In this document: in pieces, positions 19,014-28,357 of the stretch
How positions within the stretch are numbered: the first letter of the stretch is position 1
Layout of the letters: each line of letters begins with the position of its first letter
Assembly: GCF_001544615.1 (NCBI RefSeq)
Contig: NZ_FCNV02000003.1
Location: 544,428-608,427, forward strand
DNA: 64,000 nucleotides
Direction of reading: 5' to 3'
DNA from: Caballeronia concitans
Lineage (GTDB): Bacteria > Pseudomonadota > Gammaproteobacteria > Burkholderiales > Burkholderiaceae
Translations under genes and position numbers: made by a program
Notes under the pieces: model-generated
Database searches by the model: none
What the model saw: the letters and a program-made list of their open reading frames with translations, nothing else
Told to the model about the DNA's origin: nothing

Positions 19014-19029
19014 CTGTACATGCGTACAG
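19014..19029 (+). promoter_or_regulatory. LexA (SOS) box over the start of the nuclease-helicase gene
   Basis: CTGTACATGCGTACAG matches the CTGT-N8-ACAG LexA consensus exactly and lies inside an 18-base inverted repeat (ACTGTAC/GTACAGT arms, ATGC centre). It overlaps the ATG at 19020. Bound LexA would block transcription initiation or early elongation, so this gene is predicted to be DNA-damage inducible. Confidence 0.85.
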
Positions 19030-21329
19030 TCCCCGAGCCCGCCTACACTGTCGCCGTGCGCGCGCTGTGCGAGTTCACCGCGAAGCAAGGCGATCTCGAC
19101 CTCCGCTTCACCCCCACGCCGACCGCGCAGGAAGGCATGGCCGGCCACGTCACGGTGACCGGCCGGCGTCCTGCCGGGTATCTGAAGGAAATCGCGCTGT
19201 CGGAAGACTACGGTCCCTTGCGCGTGCGCGGACGCGCCGACGGCTACGATCCGGCATCGAACCGGCTCGAGGAAATCAAGACGCATCGGGGGAAGCTGGA
19301 ATCGATGCCGCAGAATCATCGGCATCTGCATTGGGCGCAGGCGCGCGTCTACGGTCATCTGATGTGCCGCAAGCTAGGGCTCGCGCAAATCGAGATCGCG
19401 CTCGTTTATTTCGATATCGCCGAGCAAACGGAAAGCGTGCTTGTCGAAACGCAGTCGGCCGAAGCGCTGAAAGAACATTTCGATGCGCAATGCCAGCGGT
19501 TCATCGCGTGGGCCGAGCAGGAGCTGCAGCACCGCGCGGCCCGCGATGCGTCCCTCACCGCGCTCGCCTTCCCGCACGCGACATTCCGCCCCGGCCAGCG
19601 CGCGCTCGCGGAGGGCGTGTACCGCGCGGCCATGTCCGGGCGATGCCTCGTCGCCGAAGCGCCCACGGGCATCGGCAAGACGGTCGGCACGCTCTTTCCG
19701 CTGCTGAAGGCGTGGCCCGCGCAGCAGCTCGACAAGATCTTCTTTCTGACCGCGAAAAGCGCGGGCCGGCAACTCGCGCTCGATGCGCTGACGACGCTCG
19801 GCGCGTCCGCGCAACGGCCGCTGCGCGTCGTCGAACTGGTGGCGCGCGACAAGGCGTGCGAATACCCGGACCGCTCGTGTCATGGCGACTCCTGCCCGCT
19901 CGCACGCGGCTTCTACGACCGCCTGCCCGCCGCGCGCGCCGCCGCGCTGGAACGGGCGCAGTTGCATCGGGCGTCGATCGCGGAGGTCGCGCGCGAGCAC
20001 GCCGTCTGTCCGTACTATCTGAGCCAGGAGCTTTCGCGCTGGGGCGACGTGATCGTCGGCGACTACAACTACTACTTCGATACGAGCGCCATGCTGTTCG
20101 CGCTCGCGGAGGCGAATCGCTGGCGCGTGGCCGTGCTCGTCGACGAGGCGCACAACCTCGTCGAACGCGCGCGCGGCATGTACTCCGCGACGCTCGATCA
20201 AACCGCGTTCAACATCATGCGCCGCAGCGCGCCCGCGGCGTTCAAGCGCACGCTCGCGCGCCTCGCGCGTGCGTTCGGCGAAACGAGCCGCGATCAGAAG
20301 GCGGCGGGCATCGAGTACGCCGCGCACGAAGAACTGCCCGCGAAACTGCTGAGCGCGCTGGGCCAGGCGGTGTCGGAGATGACGGAAACGCTCGCGGAAC
20401 AGCCGGATGTCTTCACGCCCGACGTCCTGCGCTTCTATTTCGATGCCGTGCATTTCACGCGCATCGCGGAGCGCTTCGGCCCGCACTCCATTTTCGACAT
20501 CACGCTCTCCGCGAAGGGCAACGCCGCGTTCTGCCTGCGCAACGTGATTCCCGCGCCGCATCTCGCGCCGCGCCTCGCCCGCGCGCATAGCGTCGCGCTC
20601 TTCTCCGCGACGCTCACGCCCGCGCACTTCTACGCCGACACGCTCGGCCTTCCGGCGACGACCGTGCGCATCGACGTCGAATCGCCGTTCAGCGCGGATC
20701 AGCTCGACGTGCGCGCCATCGCCGATGTATCGACGCGCTTTCGCGATCGCGAGCGTTCGGTGGATCGCATCGCCGACATGATCGCGGCGCAATATCGGCG
20801 CTCGGAGGGCAACTATCTGAGCTTCTTCAGCAGCTTCGACTATCTCGCGCAAGTGGCGCAGGCGCTGGCCGAACGGCATCCGTCGATTCCATGCTGGCAG
20901 CAATCCCGCGCGATGAGCGAGTCCGCGCAGCAGGCGTTCCTCGCGCGCTTCGAGCCGGACGGACGCGGCATCGGCTTCGCGGTGCTGGGCGGCGCGTTCG
21001 GCGAGGCAATCGACTTGCCGGGCACGCGGCTCATCGGCGCGTTCGTCGCCACGCTCGGGCTGCCGCAACTGAACCCCGTCAACGAGCAGATGAAAACGCG
21101 CATGCACGACGCGTTCGGCGAAGGCTATGCGTACACGTATCTGTTTCCCGGCTTGCAGAAGGTCGTGCAGGCGGCCGGGCGCGTGATTCGCGGGCCGCAA
21201 GATCGCGGCGTGCTGTATCTGATCGACGACCGCTTCGCACGCGGCGAAGTGCGGCGGCTATTGCCGGCGTGGTGGCAAGTCAAGGTCGTGCGCGAGAAGG
21301 AAGCGGCGGGCACTGTGCTTGCTCAGTGA
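19020..21329 (+). CDS. RecB/Cas4-type nuclease fused to an XPD/DinG-type DNA helicase
   Basis: 769 aa. Residues about 40-160 hold a PD-(D/E)xK nuclease: Asp 74 (RGRADGYD), Glu 85-Ile-Lys 87 (LEEIKTHRG) and the RecB/Cas4 Q-x3-Y motif at 107-111. The helicase follows: Walker A APTGIGKT (214-221), DEAH box VDEAHNL (Asp 375), and Cys 280, 287, 292 and 330 placed like the 4Fe-4S ligands of XPD/DinG. C-terminal motifs AFVATLGLPQLNP and QAAGRVIRG are present. It is expected to unwind and cut damaged or branched DNA. Its ATG sits in a LexA box and lacks a ribosome site, so the mRNA may be leaderless; GTG 19053-19055 is a poor alternative. No cas genes are nearby, so this is a repair protein. Confidence 0.88.
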   Translation: MRTVPEPAYTVAVRALCEFTAKQGDLDLRFTPTPTAQEGMAGHVTVTGRRPAGYLKEIALSEDYGPLRVRGRADGYDPASNRLEEIKTHRGKLESMPQNHRHLHWAQARVYGHLMCRKLGLAQIEIALVYFDIAEQTESVLVETQSAEALKEHFDAQCQRFIAWAEQELQHRAARDASLTALAFPHATFRPGQRALAEGVYRAAMSGRCLVAEAPTGIGKTVGTLFPLLKAWPAQQLDKIFFLTAKSAGRQLALDALTTLGASAQRPLRVVELVARDKACEYPDRSCHGDSCPLARGFYDRLPAARAAALERAQLHRASIAEVAREHAVCPYYLSQELSRWGDVIVGDYNYYFDTSAMLFALAEANRWRVAVLVDEAHNLVERARGMYSATLDQTAFNIMRRSAPAAFKRTLARLARAFGETSRDQKAAGIEYAAHEELPAKLLSALGQAVSEMTETLAEQPDVFTPDVLRFYFDAVHFTRIAERFGPHSIFDITLSAKGNAAFCLRNVIPAPHLAPRLARAHSVALFSATLTPAHFYADTLGLPATTVRIDVESPFSADQLDVRAIADVSTRFRDRERSVDRIADMIAAQYRRSEGNYLSFFSSFDYLAQVAQALAERHPSIPCWQQSRAMSESAQQAFLARFEPDGRGIGFAVLGGAFGEAIDLPGTRLIGAFVATLGLPQLNPVNEQMKTRMHDAFGEGYAYTYLFPGLQKVVQAAGRVIRGPQDRGVLYLIDDRFARGEVRRLLPAWWQVKVVREKEAAGTVLAQ

Positions 21330-21386
21330 GGGCACCCCCAAAAAGCTGCGGCGACTGAAGCCCGGCCACACATAAGGAGAAGCCAC

Positions 21387-21926
21387 ATGTCCACCACCGC
21401 GCAAGCTTCGCAACAGCCGCAAACCGGCGACGCGCTCGAAATCCTCATGGCCGATCATCGCGCGGTCGAGCAGCTTTTCGACGCCTTCGATCGCGCGCCG
21501 AAAGACGATCTCGAACGCAAGTCCACGCTCGTGCAACGTGCATGCGAACTGCTGACGATCCACGCGATCATCGAGGAAGAGCTGCTTTATCCGGCCGCGC
21601 GCGAGGCGTTCGGCAAGGACGACGAGAAAATCGATGTAGAAGAAGCCTATGTCGAACACTTTCTCGTGAAGACGCTGATCGAGAAATTCACGCAATTGCG
21701 CGCGGGCGACGAAGGCTTCGATGCGACCTTCCGCGTGCTGAAGGAAAACGTCACGCATCACGTCGAAGAAGAAGAATCGGAGCTGTTCAAGGAAATCCGC
21801 AAGACGGGCATCGATCTCGCCAAGCTCGGCGAAAAGATCGAAGCGCGCAAGACGGAACTCCAGAACCGCATCACCCAGACCGCGACCGGGCAGAAGTCGA
21901 CGACGAACAAGGCGGCGGTGCACTGA
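21387..21926 (+). CDS. Hemerythrin HHE-domain protein
   Basis: 179 aa. Four-helix HHE cation-binding domain, with His in MADHRAVEQLF, TIHAIIEEELLYP, AYVEHFLVKTLI and VTHHVEEEESELF, the usual di-iron ligands together with Glu. A long charged C-terminal helix and tail follow. Such proteins sense or buffer oxygen, NO or iron. AAGGAG precedes the ATG. It lies in an oxidative-stress-leaning neighbourhood (2OG oxygenase and ahpCF downstream), but operon membership is not shown. Confidence 0.88.
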   Translation: MSTTAQASQQPQTGDALEILMADHRAVEQLFDAFDRAPKDDLERKSTLVQRACELLTIHAIIEEELLYPAAREAFGKDDEKIDVEEAYVEHFLVKTLIEKFTQLRAGDEGFDATFRVLKENVTHHVEEEESELFKEIRKTGIDLAKLGEKIEARKTELQNRITQTATGQKSTTNKAAVH

Positions 21927-22007
21927 ATTGCAACGCAAGACCCGGAGTGCGTGAGCCGCGCTTCCCGCGCACAGTGAGGGCAAGGCTCACGCTCATCCGG
22001 AGAATTC

Positions 22008-22754
22008 ATGAAAGCGATTGAACACGCGCTCGCTCACGATGCGGGCGCGGATATCGTCGAACGCATCGACGCGCTCGACTGGGCGGATATCGAAACGCAA
22101 CTGGGCGCGCAGGGATCGGCGACGGCGCCGGGCCTGCTGTCGCGCGACGAATGCGCGGCGCTCGCCGCTTCGTACGACGACGACGCGCTGTTTCGCAGCC
22201 GCGTGGTGATGGAGCGGTATAGCTTCGGCCGCGGCGAGTACAAGTATTTCGCGTATCCGCTGCCCGCGCTGCTCGACGGCGTGCGCGGCGCGGCTTATCC
22301 GCATCTCGCGCCGATCGCCAATCGATGGAACGAGGCGATGGGCATCGACACGCGCTTTCCGCGCGATCACGCGGCGTTCATCGAGCGATGCCATCGCGCG
22401 GGGCAGACGCGCCCGACACCCTTGCTTCTGCGCTACGTCCCCGGCGATTTCAACTGCCTGCATCAGGATTTATACGGCGAACACGTCTTTCCCATCCAGA
22501 TGGCGATTCTGCTTTCCGCGCCGGGCCGCGACTTCACGGGCGGCGAATTCGCGATGACGGAACAGCGGCCGCGCATGCAGTCGCGCGTGGAAGTGGTGCC
22601 GCTTTCCCAGGGCGATGCGGTGTTTTTCGCCGTGCATCAGCGGCCGGTGAACGGCACGCGCGGGGTGTATCGGGTGAACATGCGGCATGGCGTGAGCCGG
22701 CTGCGTTCCGGAAAACGCCATATGCTCGGCGTGATCTTTCACGATGCACGCTGA
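22008..22754 (+). CDS. 2-oxoglutarate/Fe(II)-dependent oxygenase
   Basis: 248 aa. The double-stranded beta-helix carries the metal motif His-x-Asp (LHQDLYGEHVFPIQMA) and a distal His with the 2-oxoglutarate Arg in the C-terminal part (FFAVHQRPVNGTRGVYRVNM). The N-terminal half is a helical cap. Similar proteobacterial proteins are annotated as 2OG-Fe(II) oxygenases of unknown substrate. Some belong to the AlkB-like or prolyl-hydroxylase-like groups, but I cannot assign a target. It is convergent with ribA, 23 bp apart. Confidence 0.82.
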   Translation: MKAIEHALAHDAGADIVERIDALDWADIETQLGAQGSATAPGLLSRDECAALAASYDDDALFRSRVVMERYSFGRGEYKYFAYPLPALLDGVRGAAYPHLAPIANRWNEAMGIDTRFPRDHAAFIERCHRAGQTRPTPLLLRYVPGDFNCLHQDLYGEHVFPIQMAILLSAPGRDFTGGEFAMTEQRPRMQSRVEVVPLSQGDAVFFAVHQRPVNGTRGVYRVNMRHGVSRLRSGKRHMLGVIFHDAR

Positions 22755-22777
22755 GCGCCGCTCGTTCGCTCGTTCGC

Positions 22778-23446
22778 TTACTCGTTCTCTTCGAAGTAAT
22801 GTCCGAACCGCGCCTGCTTCGTCTTGATGTAACGCTCGTTCTCCTCGCGCATCGGAATGGCAAGCGCCACGCGCTCGCTCACCGGAATGTCGTGACGAAG
22901 CAGCGTGTCGAACTTCGACGGGTTATTGCTCATCAGCCGCACCGATTTCACGTTCATCGCACGCAGGATGGCGGCGGCTGAATCGTATTCGCGGGCGTCG
23001 TCGGGGAGGCCGAGGTGCAGGTTCGCATCGACAGTATCGAGTCCCTGCTCCTGCAGCGCGTAAGCGCGGATCTTGTTCGCGAGTCCGATGCCGCGCCCCT
23101 CGTGCCCGCGCAAATACAGCAGAATTCCGCGATTTTCAGCCGCGATATAGCGCAGCGCCAGGTCGAGCTGTTCGCCGCAATCGCAGCGATACGAGCCGAA
23201 TACGTCGCCGGTCACGCATTCGGAATGCAGACGCGTGAGCACGGATTCGCCGTTGCTCACGTCGCCCATCACGAACGCGATGTGCTCCACATCCGTTTCC
23301 TTCACGCGATACACATACGAGCCGAAGGTGCCGTAGCGCGTCGGAATGGTGGCGGTCGCGACCAGTTCGACATCCGCGAGTGCGGCGCATTCGCCGAAGC
23401 GGTGATCAGTGTGCTGCTCGTCAAGCGTGGGAGAAACGGTTTTCAT
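22778..23446 (-). CDS. ribA: GTP cyclohydrolase II
   Basis: 222 aa, the usual RibA length. It converts GTP to 2,5-diamino-6-ribosylamino-4-pyrimidinone phosphate, the first step of riboflavin synthesis. The zinc-binding segment [20 protein letters not shown] holds the three Cys, and [20 protein letters not shown] is the GTP-binding/catalytic loop. It is a stand-alone RibA with no DHBP-synthase (RibB) domain, and no other rib gene is close. No FMN riboswitch is recognisable in the 137 bp upstream. Confidence 0.95.
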   Translation of the reverse strand: MKTVSPTLDEQHTDHRFGECAALADVELVATATIPTRYGTFGSYVYRVKETDVEHIAFVMGDVSNGESVLTRLHSECVTGDVFGSYRCDCGEQLDLALRYIAAENRGILLYLRGHEGRGIGLANKIRAYALQEQGLDTVDANLHLGLPDDAREYDSAAAILRAMNVKSVRLMSNNPSKFDTLLRHDIPVSERVALAIPMREENERYIKTKQARFGHYFEENE

Positions 23447-23583
23447 AGATCAATCAGCGAGTCCATTGCGCCGGGTTAGGCCTGGCACTTCATGGTAAAG
23501 CCCATCGGGAAAGTTTGCAGATTGTCGCACGGCACGCGTCTGCTTTACCCGTTGACTCGCTGATGCTCGGCTAATACTCCGGA

Positions 23584-24279
23584 TCACGCCGGATTCTCGA
23601 ACGTGCCGGGGCTGCTGTCGGTTGCGCGCCATGCAGGCTTGCGCACCGGATCGGCCTTCTGGAGCGCCGCGCGCAGTCCGTCGGCGTCCAGATCGGCGGT
23701 ATAGACCGGCGTGGCCGGCTGCTGACGCCAGGAATCGTCGATCTCGCCGGCATCGACCGCATCGAAGCCGATTTCATCGATCAGCTTCATCACCACGCTC
23801 TTCGCGCGATGATCGTCGCCCGCGACCGGCAGCGCGATGCGCCCCGCCGTGCCCTTGGGCTTGCCGTTCTTGCGCAGATGCGCCGCGTAGATATTGTTGA
23901 ACGCCTTGACCACCGGACGGCCGATCTGCTGCTCCACCCAGCGGCTCTCCGGCATGCCCTTCTCGATTGCCTCGATGCGCCCGTCGCGCTGCTGCGGATA
24001 GTAGTTGCCGGTATCGACGACAACGACATTCGCCGGCACGCCCGCGAACAGATCCTTCGGCAAGCCGGGAACCTTGGCCTCGGGAATCGTCACGACGACG
24101 ACTTCCGCGCCCTTGACCGCCTCGCGCGCCTCGACCGCTTTCGCGCCCGTCGTGCGCTCGATGTCGCGCAGCGAATCAGGTCCGCGCGAGTTCGCGATGC
24201 TGACGTCGTGCCCGCACTGCGTGAAGCGTTCCGCGAGAACCTGTCCGATGTTGCCCGCTCCAACGATGCCGATCTTCAT
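23584..24279 (-). CDS. NADPH-dependent F420 reductase-like oxidoreductase
   Basis: 231 aa from ATG 24279, with GGAGG six bases before it; the longer frame to 24384 is rejected for that reason. The N-terminal Rossmann fold (MKIGIVGAGNIGQVLAERF, GxGxxG) is followed by the family pattern VVVVTIPEAKVPGLPKDL and KAFNNIYAAHL. Bacterial members of this F420-dependent NADP oxidoreductase family often act on other substrates, so the cofactor and partner are not certain. It is divergent from ahpC. Confidence 0.85.
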   Translation of the reverse strand: MKIGIVGAGNIGQVLAERFTQCGHDVSIANSRGPDSLRDIERTTGAKAVEAREAVKGAEVVVVTIPEAKVPGLPKDLFAGVPANVVVVDTGNYYPQQRDGRIEAIEKGMPESRWVEQQIGRPVVKAFNNIYAAHLRKNGKPKGTAGRIALPVAGDDHRAKSVVMKLIDEIGFDAVDAGEIDDSWRQQPATPVYTADLDADGLRAALQKADPVRKPAWRATDSSPGTFENPA

Positions 24280-24397
24280 GAAAGCCTCCAGGAAATGTGC
24301 TTCCGCGTGACGTCGCAAGGCGGGTGCCTCGTCGAAGGAATGCGAGGGACAACCCGACGAAATCGACGTCATAGTCCAGATCAATTACAATGATAAA

Positions 24398-24421
24398 ATC
24401 AATCCATTTTGATGGTTTGAT
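24398..24421. promoter_or_regulatory. Inverted repeat upstream of ahpC, possible regulator site
   Basis: ATCAATCCAT, four bases, ATGGTTTGAT: ten-base arms with one mismatched pair, 56 bp before the ahpC start, in the most AT-rich stretch of the region. It could be a LysR-type (for example OxyR) or other operator. It does not fit the ATAG-N7-CTAT OxyR pattern well, so the binder is left open. Confidence 0.45.
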
Positions 24422-24477
24422 AGTTTTAGTTCATACTTCATTCACTTCTTCAACACCACTCCAAGAGGAATCTGGTA

Positions 24478-25041
24478 ATGCCGATCATCAACAGCCAAGT
24501 CAAGCCGTTCAAAGCAACCGCCTATCACAACGGCGACTTCGTGACCGTCACCGACGAAACCCTGAAGGGCAAGTGGTCCGTGTTCGTGTTCTACCCGGCC
24601 GACTTCACGTTCGTTTGCCCGACCGAACTGGGCGATCTGGCTGACCGTTACGACGAATTCAAGAAGCTTGGCGTCGAGATCTACGGCGTGTCGACCGATA
24701 CGCACTTCACGCACAAGGCATGGCACGACACGTCGGACACCATCAGCAAGATCAAGTATCCGATGATCGGCGATCCGACGCTCGCGATCTCGCGCAACTT
24801 CGACGTGCTGATCGAGGAAGAAGGTCTGGCCCTGCGCGGCACGTTCGTGATCAACCCGGAAGGCGAGATCAAGCTGTGCGAAATCCACGACAACGGCATC
24901 GGCCGTGACGCGGGCGAACTTCTGCGCAAGGTGCAGGCTGCGCAATACGTCGCGTCGCACCCGGGCGAAGTCTGCCCCGCCAAGTGGACGCCGGGCGCTG
25001 AAACGCTGACCCCGTCGCTCGACCTCATCGGCAAGATCTAA
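24478..25041 (+). CDS. ahpC: Alkyl hydroperoxide reductase subunit C (2-Cys peroxiredoxin)
   Basis: 187 aa, typical for bacterial AhpC. The peroxidatic Cys 47 lies in DFTFVCPTE and the resolving Cys 166 in [10 protein letters not shown]; the GGLG/YF-type C-terminus is present in reduced form (LDLIGKI). It reduces H2O2 and organic peroxides and is recycled by AhpF, encoded 146 bp downstream. AGAGGAA precedes the ATG by about eight bases. Confidence 0.97.
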   Translation: MPIINSQVKPFKATAYHNGDFVTVTDETLKGKWSVFVFYPADFTFVCPTELGDLADRYDEFKKLGVEIYGVSTDTHFTHKAWHDTSDTISKIKYPMIGDPTLAISRNFDVLIEEEGLALRGTFVINPEGEIKLCEIHDNGIGRDAGELLRKVQAAQYVASHPGEVCPAKWTPGAETLTPSLDLIGKI

Positions 25042-25187
25042 GCCTCGGTTTTCACAACGAGCGCATCAAACTCGCCGCAACTCTCGCGGCGGGTTCACTC
25101 CCTACGGCTTCGGTCCGGCGCTTTTTGCGCCGCGCCGGAGCACGTCGGGACACACGCAAAGAACAACGTCACGGAACGGACAACGCC

Positions 25188-26762
25188 ATGCTGGACGCCA
25201 ACCTCAAGAATCAGTTGAAAGCCTATCTGGAAAAGGTCACCCGGCCGATCGAGCTCGTCGCCTTCCTCGACGACAGCGACAAGTCGCGTGAGCTCAAGAG
25301 CCTGCTCGACGAAATCGCTTCGCTGTCCCCGCGGATCAGCGTCGTCGAGAAAGGAGATGCCGGCGCGCGCCGTCCGTCGTTCACCATCGGCGAGCCGGGC
25401 AAGGCGGCGAACATCCAGTTCGCGGGCATCCCGATGGGCCACGAATTCACGTCGCTCGTGCTGGCGCTGCTGCAAACCGGCGGTCATCCGATCAAGCTCG
25501 ACGACGCGACCATCGAGCAGATTCGCAATCTCGACGGCGACTATCAGTTCGAAACCTATTTCTCGCTCTCGTGCCAGAACTGCCCGGAAGTCGTGCAGGC
25601 GCTGAACGTGATGGCGATCATCAATCCGCGCATCAAGCACGTCGCGATCGACGGCGCGCTGTTCCAGGGCGAAGTCGAAGAACGCCAGGTCATGGCCGTG
25701 CCGACGATGTTCCTGAACGGTGAAAGCTTCGGCCAGGGCCGCAGCGGCGTGAAGGAAATTCTCGCGAAGCTGGACACCGGTTCGGCCGCTCGCGCCGCCA
25801 AGGAACTGGAGAAGAAGCCGGTGTTCGACGTGCTGATCGTCGGCGGCGGGCCTGCCGGCGCGGCGGCGGCGATCTACTCGGCGCGCAAGGGCATTGCCAC
25901 GGGCGTCGTCGCGGAACGCTTCGGCGGCCAGGTGCTCGACACGATGGCGATCGAAAACTTCATCTCCGTGCAGGAAACCGAAGGACCGAAGTTCGCGACC
26001 GCGCTCGAACAGCACGTGAAGAGCTACGAAGTCGACGTGATGGACGTGCAGCGCGCCGACAAGCTGATCCCGGGCCGCGTGAACGAAGTGCATCTGGCGA
26101 GCGGCGCGGTGCTGAAGGCGAAGACCATCATTCTCGCGACCGGCGCGCGCTGGCGTGAAATCAACGTGCCGGGCGAGCGCGAATATCGCGGGCGCGGCGT
26201 GGCGTATTGCCCGCACTGCGACGGCCCGCTCTTCAAGGGCAAGCGCGTCGCGGTCATCGGCGGCGGCAATTCGGGCGTCGAAGCGGCGATCGATCTCGCG
26301 GGCGTCGTTGCGGCGGTGACGCTGATCGAATTCGGCGCGGAACTGCGTGCCGATGCCGTCCTGCAGAAGAAGTTGCGCAGCCTGCCGAACGTGACCATCG
26401 TGACGAGCGCGCAGACGACGGAAATCACCGGCGACGGCAAGAAGGTCGACGGCCTGAGCTACACCGACCGCGTGAACGGTGAAAGCCATCGCGTGGAACT
26501 GGAAGGCGTGTTCGTGCAGATCGGCCTCGTGCCGAACACCGAATGGCTGAAGGGCACGGTGGAGTTGTCGAAGCACGGCGAGATCGTCGTCGATGCGAAG
26601 GGCGCGACGTCGGTGCCGGGCGTGTTCGCGGCCGGCGACGTGACCACCGTGCCGTTCAAGCAGATCGTGATCGCGGTGGGCGAAGGCGCGAAGGCATCGC
26701 TCGGTGCGTTCGATCACCTGATCCGCGCGTCGGTGGAAGAGGAAGAAGCCGTGGCCGCGTAA
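25188..26762 (+). CDS. ahpF: Alkyl hydroperoxide reductase subunit F
   Basis: 524 aa from ATG 25188. An N-terminal double thioredoxin-like domain with the active Cys 129 and Cys 132 (SCQNCPE) is followed by a thioredoxin-reductase-like FAD/NAD domain: [10 protein letters not shown] for [17 protein letters not shown] for NADH, and Cys 341/344 (YCPHCDGP). It transfers electrons from NADH to AhpC. A strong terminator follows, so ahpC-ahpF is a two-gene unit. Confidence 0.97.
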   Translation: MLDANLKNQLKAYLEKVTRPIELVAFLDDSDKSRELKSLLDEIASLSPRISVVEKGDAGARRPSFTIGEPGKAANIQFAGIPMGHEFTSLVLALLQTGGHPIKLDDATIEQIRNLDGDYQFETYFSLSCQNCPEVVQALNVMAIINPRIKHVAIDGALFQGEVEERQVMAVPTMFLNGESFGQGRSGVKEILAKLDTGSAARAAKELEKKPVFDVLIVGGGPAGAAAAIYSARKGIATGVVAERFGGQVLDTMAIENFISVQETEGPKFATALEQHVKSYEVDVMDVQRADKLIPGRVNEVHLASGAVLKAKTIILATGARWREINVPGEREYRGRGVAYCPHCDGPLFKGKRVAVIGGGNSGVEAAIDLAGVVAAVTLIEFGAELRADAVLQKKLRSLPNVTIVTSAQTTEITGDGKKVDGLSYTDRVNGESHRVELEGVFVQIGLVPNTEWLKGTVELSKHGEIVVDAKGATSVPGVFAAGDVTTVPFKQIVIAVGEGAKASLGAFDHLIRASVEEEEAVAA

Positions 26763-26787
26763 GCGTGGTCGTAGAGCGTCAAAAGGA

Positions 26788-26818
26788 AGGCGAACGGAGC
26801 GATCCGTTCGCCTTTTTC
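26788..26818 (+). terminator. Intrinsic terminator after ahpF
   Basis: A perfect 12-bp stem (AAGGCGAACGGA with its reverse complement) around a GCGA loop, ending in a run of five T on the plus strand. It closes ahpCF. The A-rich 5' side gives partial function for the convergent histidine kinase gene. Confidence 0.88.
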
Positions 26819-26834
26819 CATTTCCGATGCTGAA

Positions 26835-28064
26835 TCAGGCCGCGTTCGGCGCCTTCGGCTCCAGCACGAGCGGAAACGTGACTTCGAACACGCTGCCGTG
26901 CCCTTTCGTCGATTCGAAGCGCAATTCGCCGTCTAGCGTGCGCGTGAGTTCCTTGACGATCGCGAGGCCCAGGCCCGCGCCGGGGATGTCGTCGGCGGCG
27001 GCGCGCTCGAATTCCTCGAACACGCGCTCCTGATCCGCCTCGCCGATGCCCATGCCCGTATCCGCGACGCGCAGACGCCAGCGGTCATCCGGCGCGGCGG
27101 CGATGGCGAGCACGATCTCGCCCGACGCCGTGTACTTGATCGCGTTCGACAGCAGATTCAGCGCGACCTGCTTCACCTTCAGCCGGTTCGACACCACCGC
27201 GCCGAGGTCCGCGTCCAGATGCCCGACGAGCTTGAGGCCCTTCGCTTCCGCCGCGATGCGCGACGACTGCATCAGCTCGTCGAAGAGACCGACGAGATCG
27301 AAGGATTCGACGGTCAGAATCGAATCGTCACCGAGAATCTTCGAGTATTCGACCATTTCATCGACGAGCGTCGCCATGTCGCTGATCTGACGGTTCGCGA
27401 GCGCGAGCGCCGTGTCGCGCTTGGCGGGCGAACGCGTCGCGAGTTGCAGCGCCGTCGAGAAGACGTTCAGGAAGTTGCGCAGGTCGTGCGCCACGCGGCG
27501 CGTGATCTGCATGCGTGTTTCGTAAAGCTCGCTGATGAGCTTCTGACGCAGCGTCAGTTCGTAATTCGCGTGCTCCAGCATGCCGGTGTAGTCGTCGATC
27601 TTGCGATCGCGCTCTGTCACGGCTTCGCGGATGGACGTCAGCGTGACGAAGCTCACCACTTCGTCGATCGTGAGCCGCGCGTAGTCCTCGTCGGCGCGCG
27701 AGAGGTCCCCGTGCGTCGCGGCATAGTCGCTGATGGCCGAGGTCAGCACTTGCCGGAACACGTCCAGCTCGCGCACCAGTTCGTCGATGCGATAACCCTG
27801 CTGCCAGCGCCATTGTCCGTGGCGCCGCGCGTCGGATTCGAGCGCGCGTTCGCTTTCGCCCGGATTGCGCGTTTCCAGCACGGCGCAGATTTCCTCCAGG
27901 ACATTCGGCAGATGATCCGCAAGCTGCCGGTACGTGAGCTGGTCGGAATGCTGAACTTCGGCATCGCCGAACACGAGGTTCATCCATCGTTCGGTCAGTT
28001 CTGTCTGCTGGGCGCGCAGCGTGGCCACGAGACCGTACAGGCCGCCTGCAGGGGTGTCGCTCAT
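26835..28064 (-). CDS. Soluble sensor histidine kinase with an RsbR-type N-terminal domain
   Basis: 409 aa from ATG 28064 (MSDTPAGG). Residues about 10-150 form a helical domain similar to the N-terminal sensor of RsbRD/RsbT co-antagonists (LTERWMNLVF...YRIDELVRELDVFRQ). A coiled linker leads to a HisKA-like domain with the phospho-acceptor His 193 (RRVAHDLRNFLN) and a HATPase with NLLSNAIKYT, DTGMGIGE and GAGLGLAIV. There are no membrane segments, so it senses a cytoplasmic signal. No response regulator gene is adjacent, so it is an orphan kinase. Confidence 0.9.
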   Translation of the reverse strand: MSDTPAGGLYGLVATLRAQQTELTERWMNLVFGDAEVQHSDQLTYRQLADHLPNVLEEICAVLETRNPGESERALESDARRHGQWRWQQGYRIDELVRELDVFRQVLTSAISDYAATHGDLSRADEDYARLTIDEVVSFVTLTSIREAVTERDRKIDDYTGMLEHANYELTLRQKLISELYETRMQITRRVAHDLRNFLNVFSTALQLATRSPAKRDTALALANRQISDMATLVDEMVEYSKILGDDSILTVESFDLVGLFDELMQSSRIAAEAKGLKLVGHLDADLGAVVSNRLKVKQVALNLLSNAIKYTASGEIVLAIAAAPDDRWRLRVADTGMGIGEADQERVFEEFERAAADDIPGAGLGLAIVKELTRTLDGELRFESTKGHGSVFEVTFPLVLEPKAPNAA

Positions 28065-28357
28065 GTGCGATTTTCCGATTGCTGCGCGCTCTCGAAAGCA
28101 CGCAAGAAGCTGTTGGACGTGCGGCCTGTGTCGAGCATTGCCGGTCGATTCGACCGCTCGCCGCTCCGGACACCACGGCAGTATAGGCCGATGCGTTGTC
28201 ACAAAGCGCTAATCCGACCATCCCTTTCGGACATTGTTTTGCATTCCCGGCGATTCCGGTAAGTTTTGCTATCGCGCGTCTCGAGCGAAGTGCGTCGCGA
28301 CTCGCGCGTGCGGCACAATCATGCTTCTTTACGGCAATCGTCGGAGCAAGAGCAAAC

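Noticed and set aside
19020-21329. CRISPR-associated Cas4/DinG interpretation of the nuclease-helicase
   Set aside because: No cas genes and no repeat array in the window; the LexA box points to repair.
24385-24477. Classical OxyR tetramer site (ATAG-N7-CTAT repeats) upstream of ahpC
   Set aside because: Only one or two quarter-sites match at the required spacing, so I kept the inverted repeat but did not name the regulator.
28196-28357. Upstream extension of the tam-like gene to ATG 28196
   Set aside because: The extension is not similar to Tam; ATG 28358 begins the conserved N-terminus (MTTSASWNAKQY).
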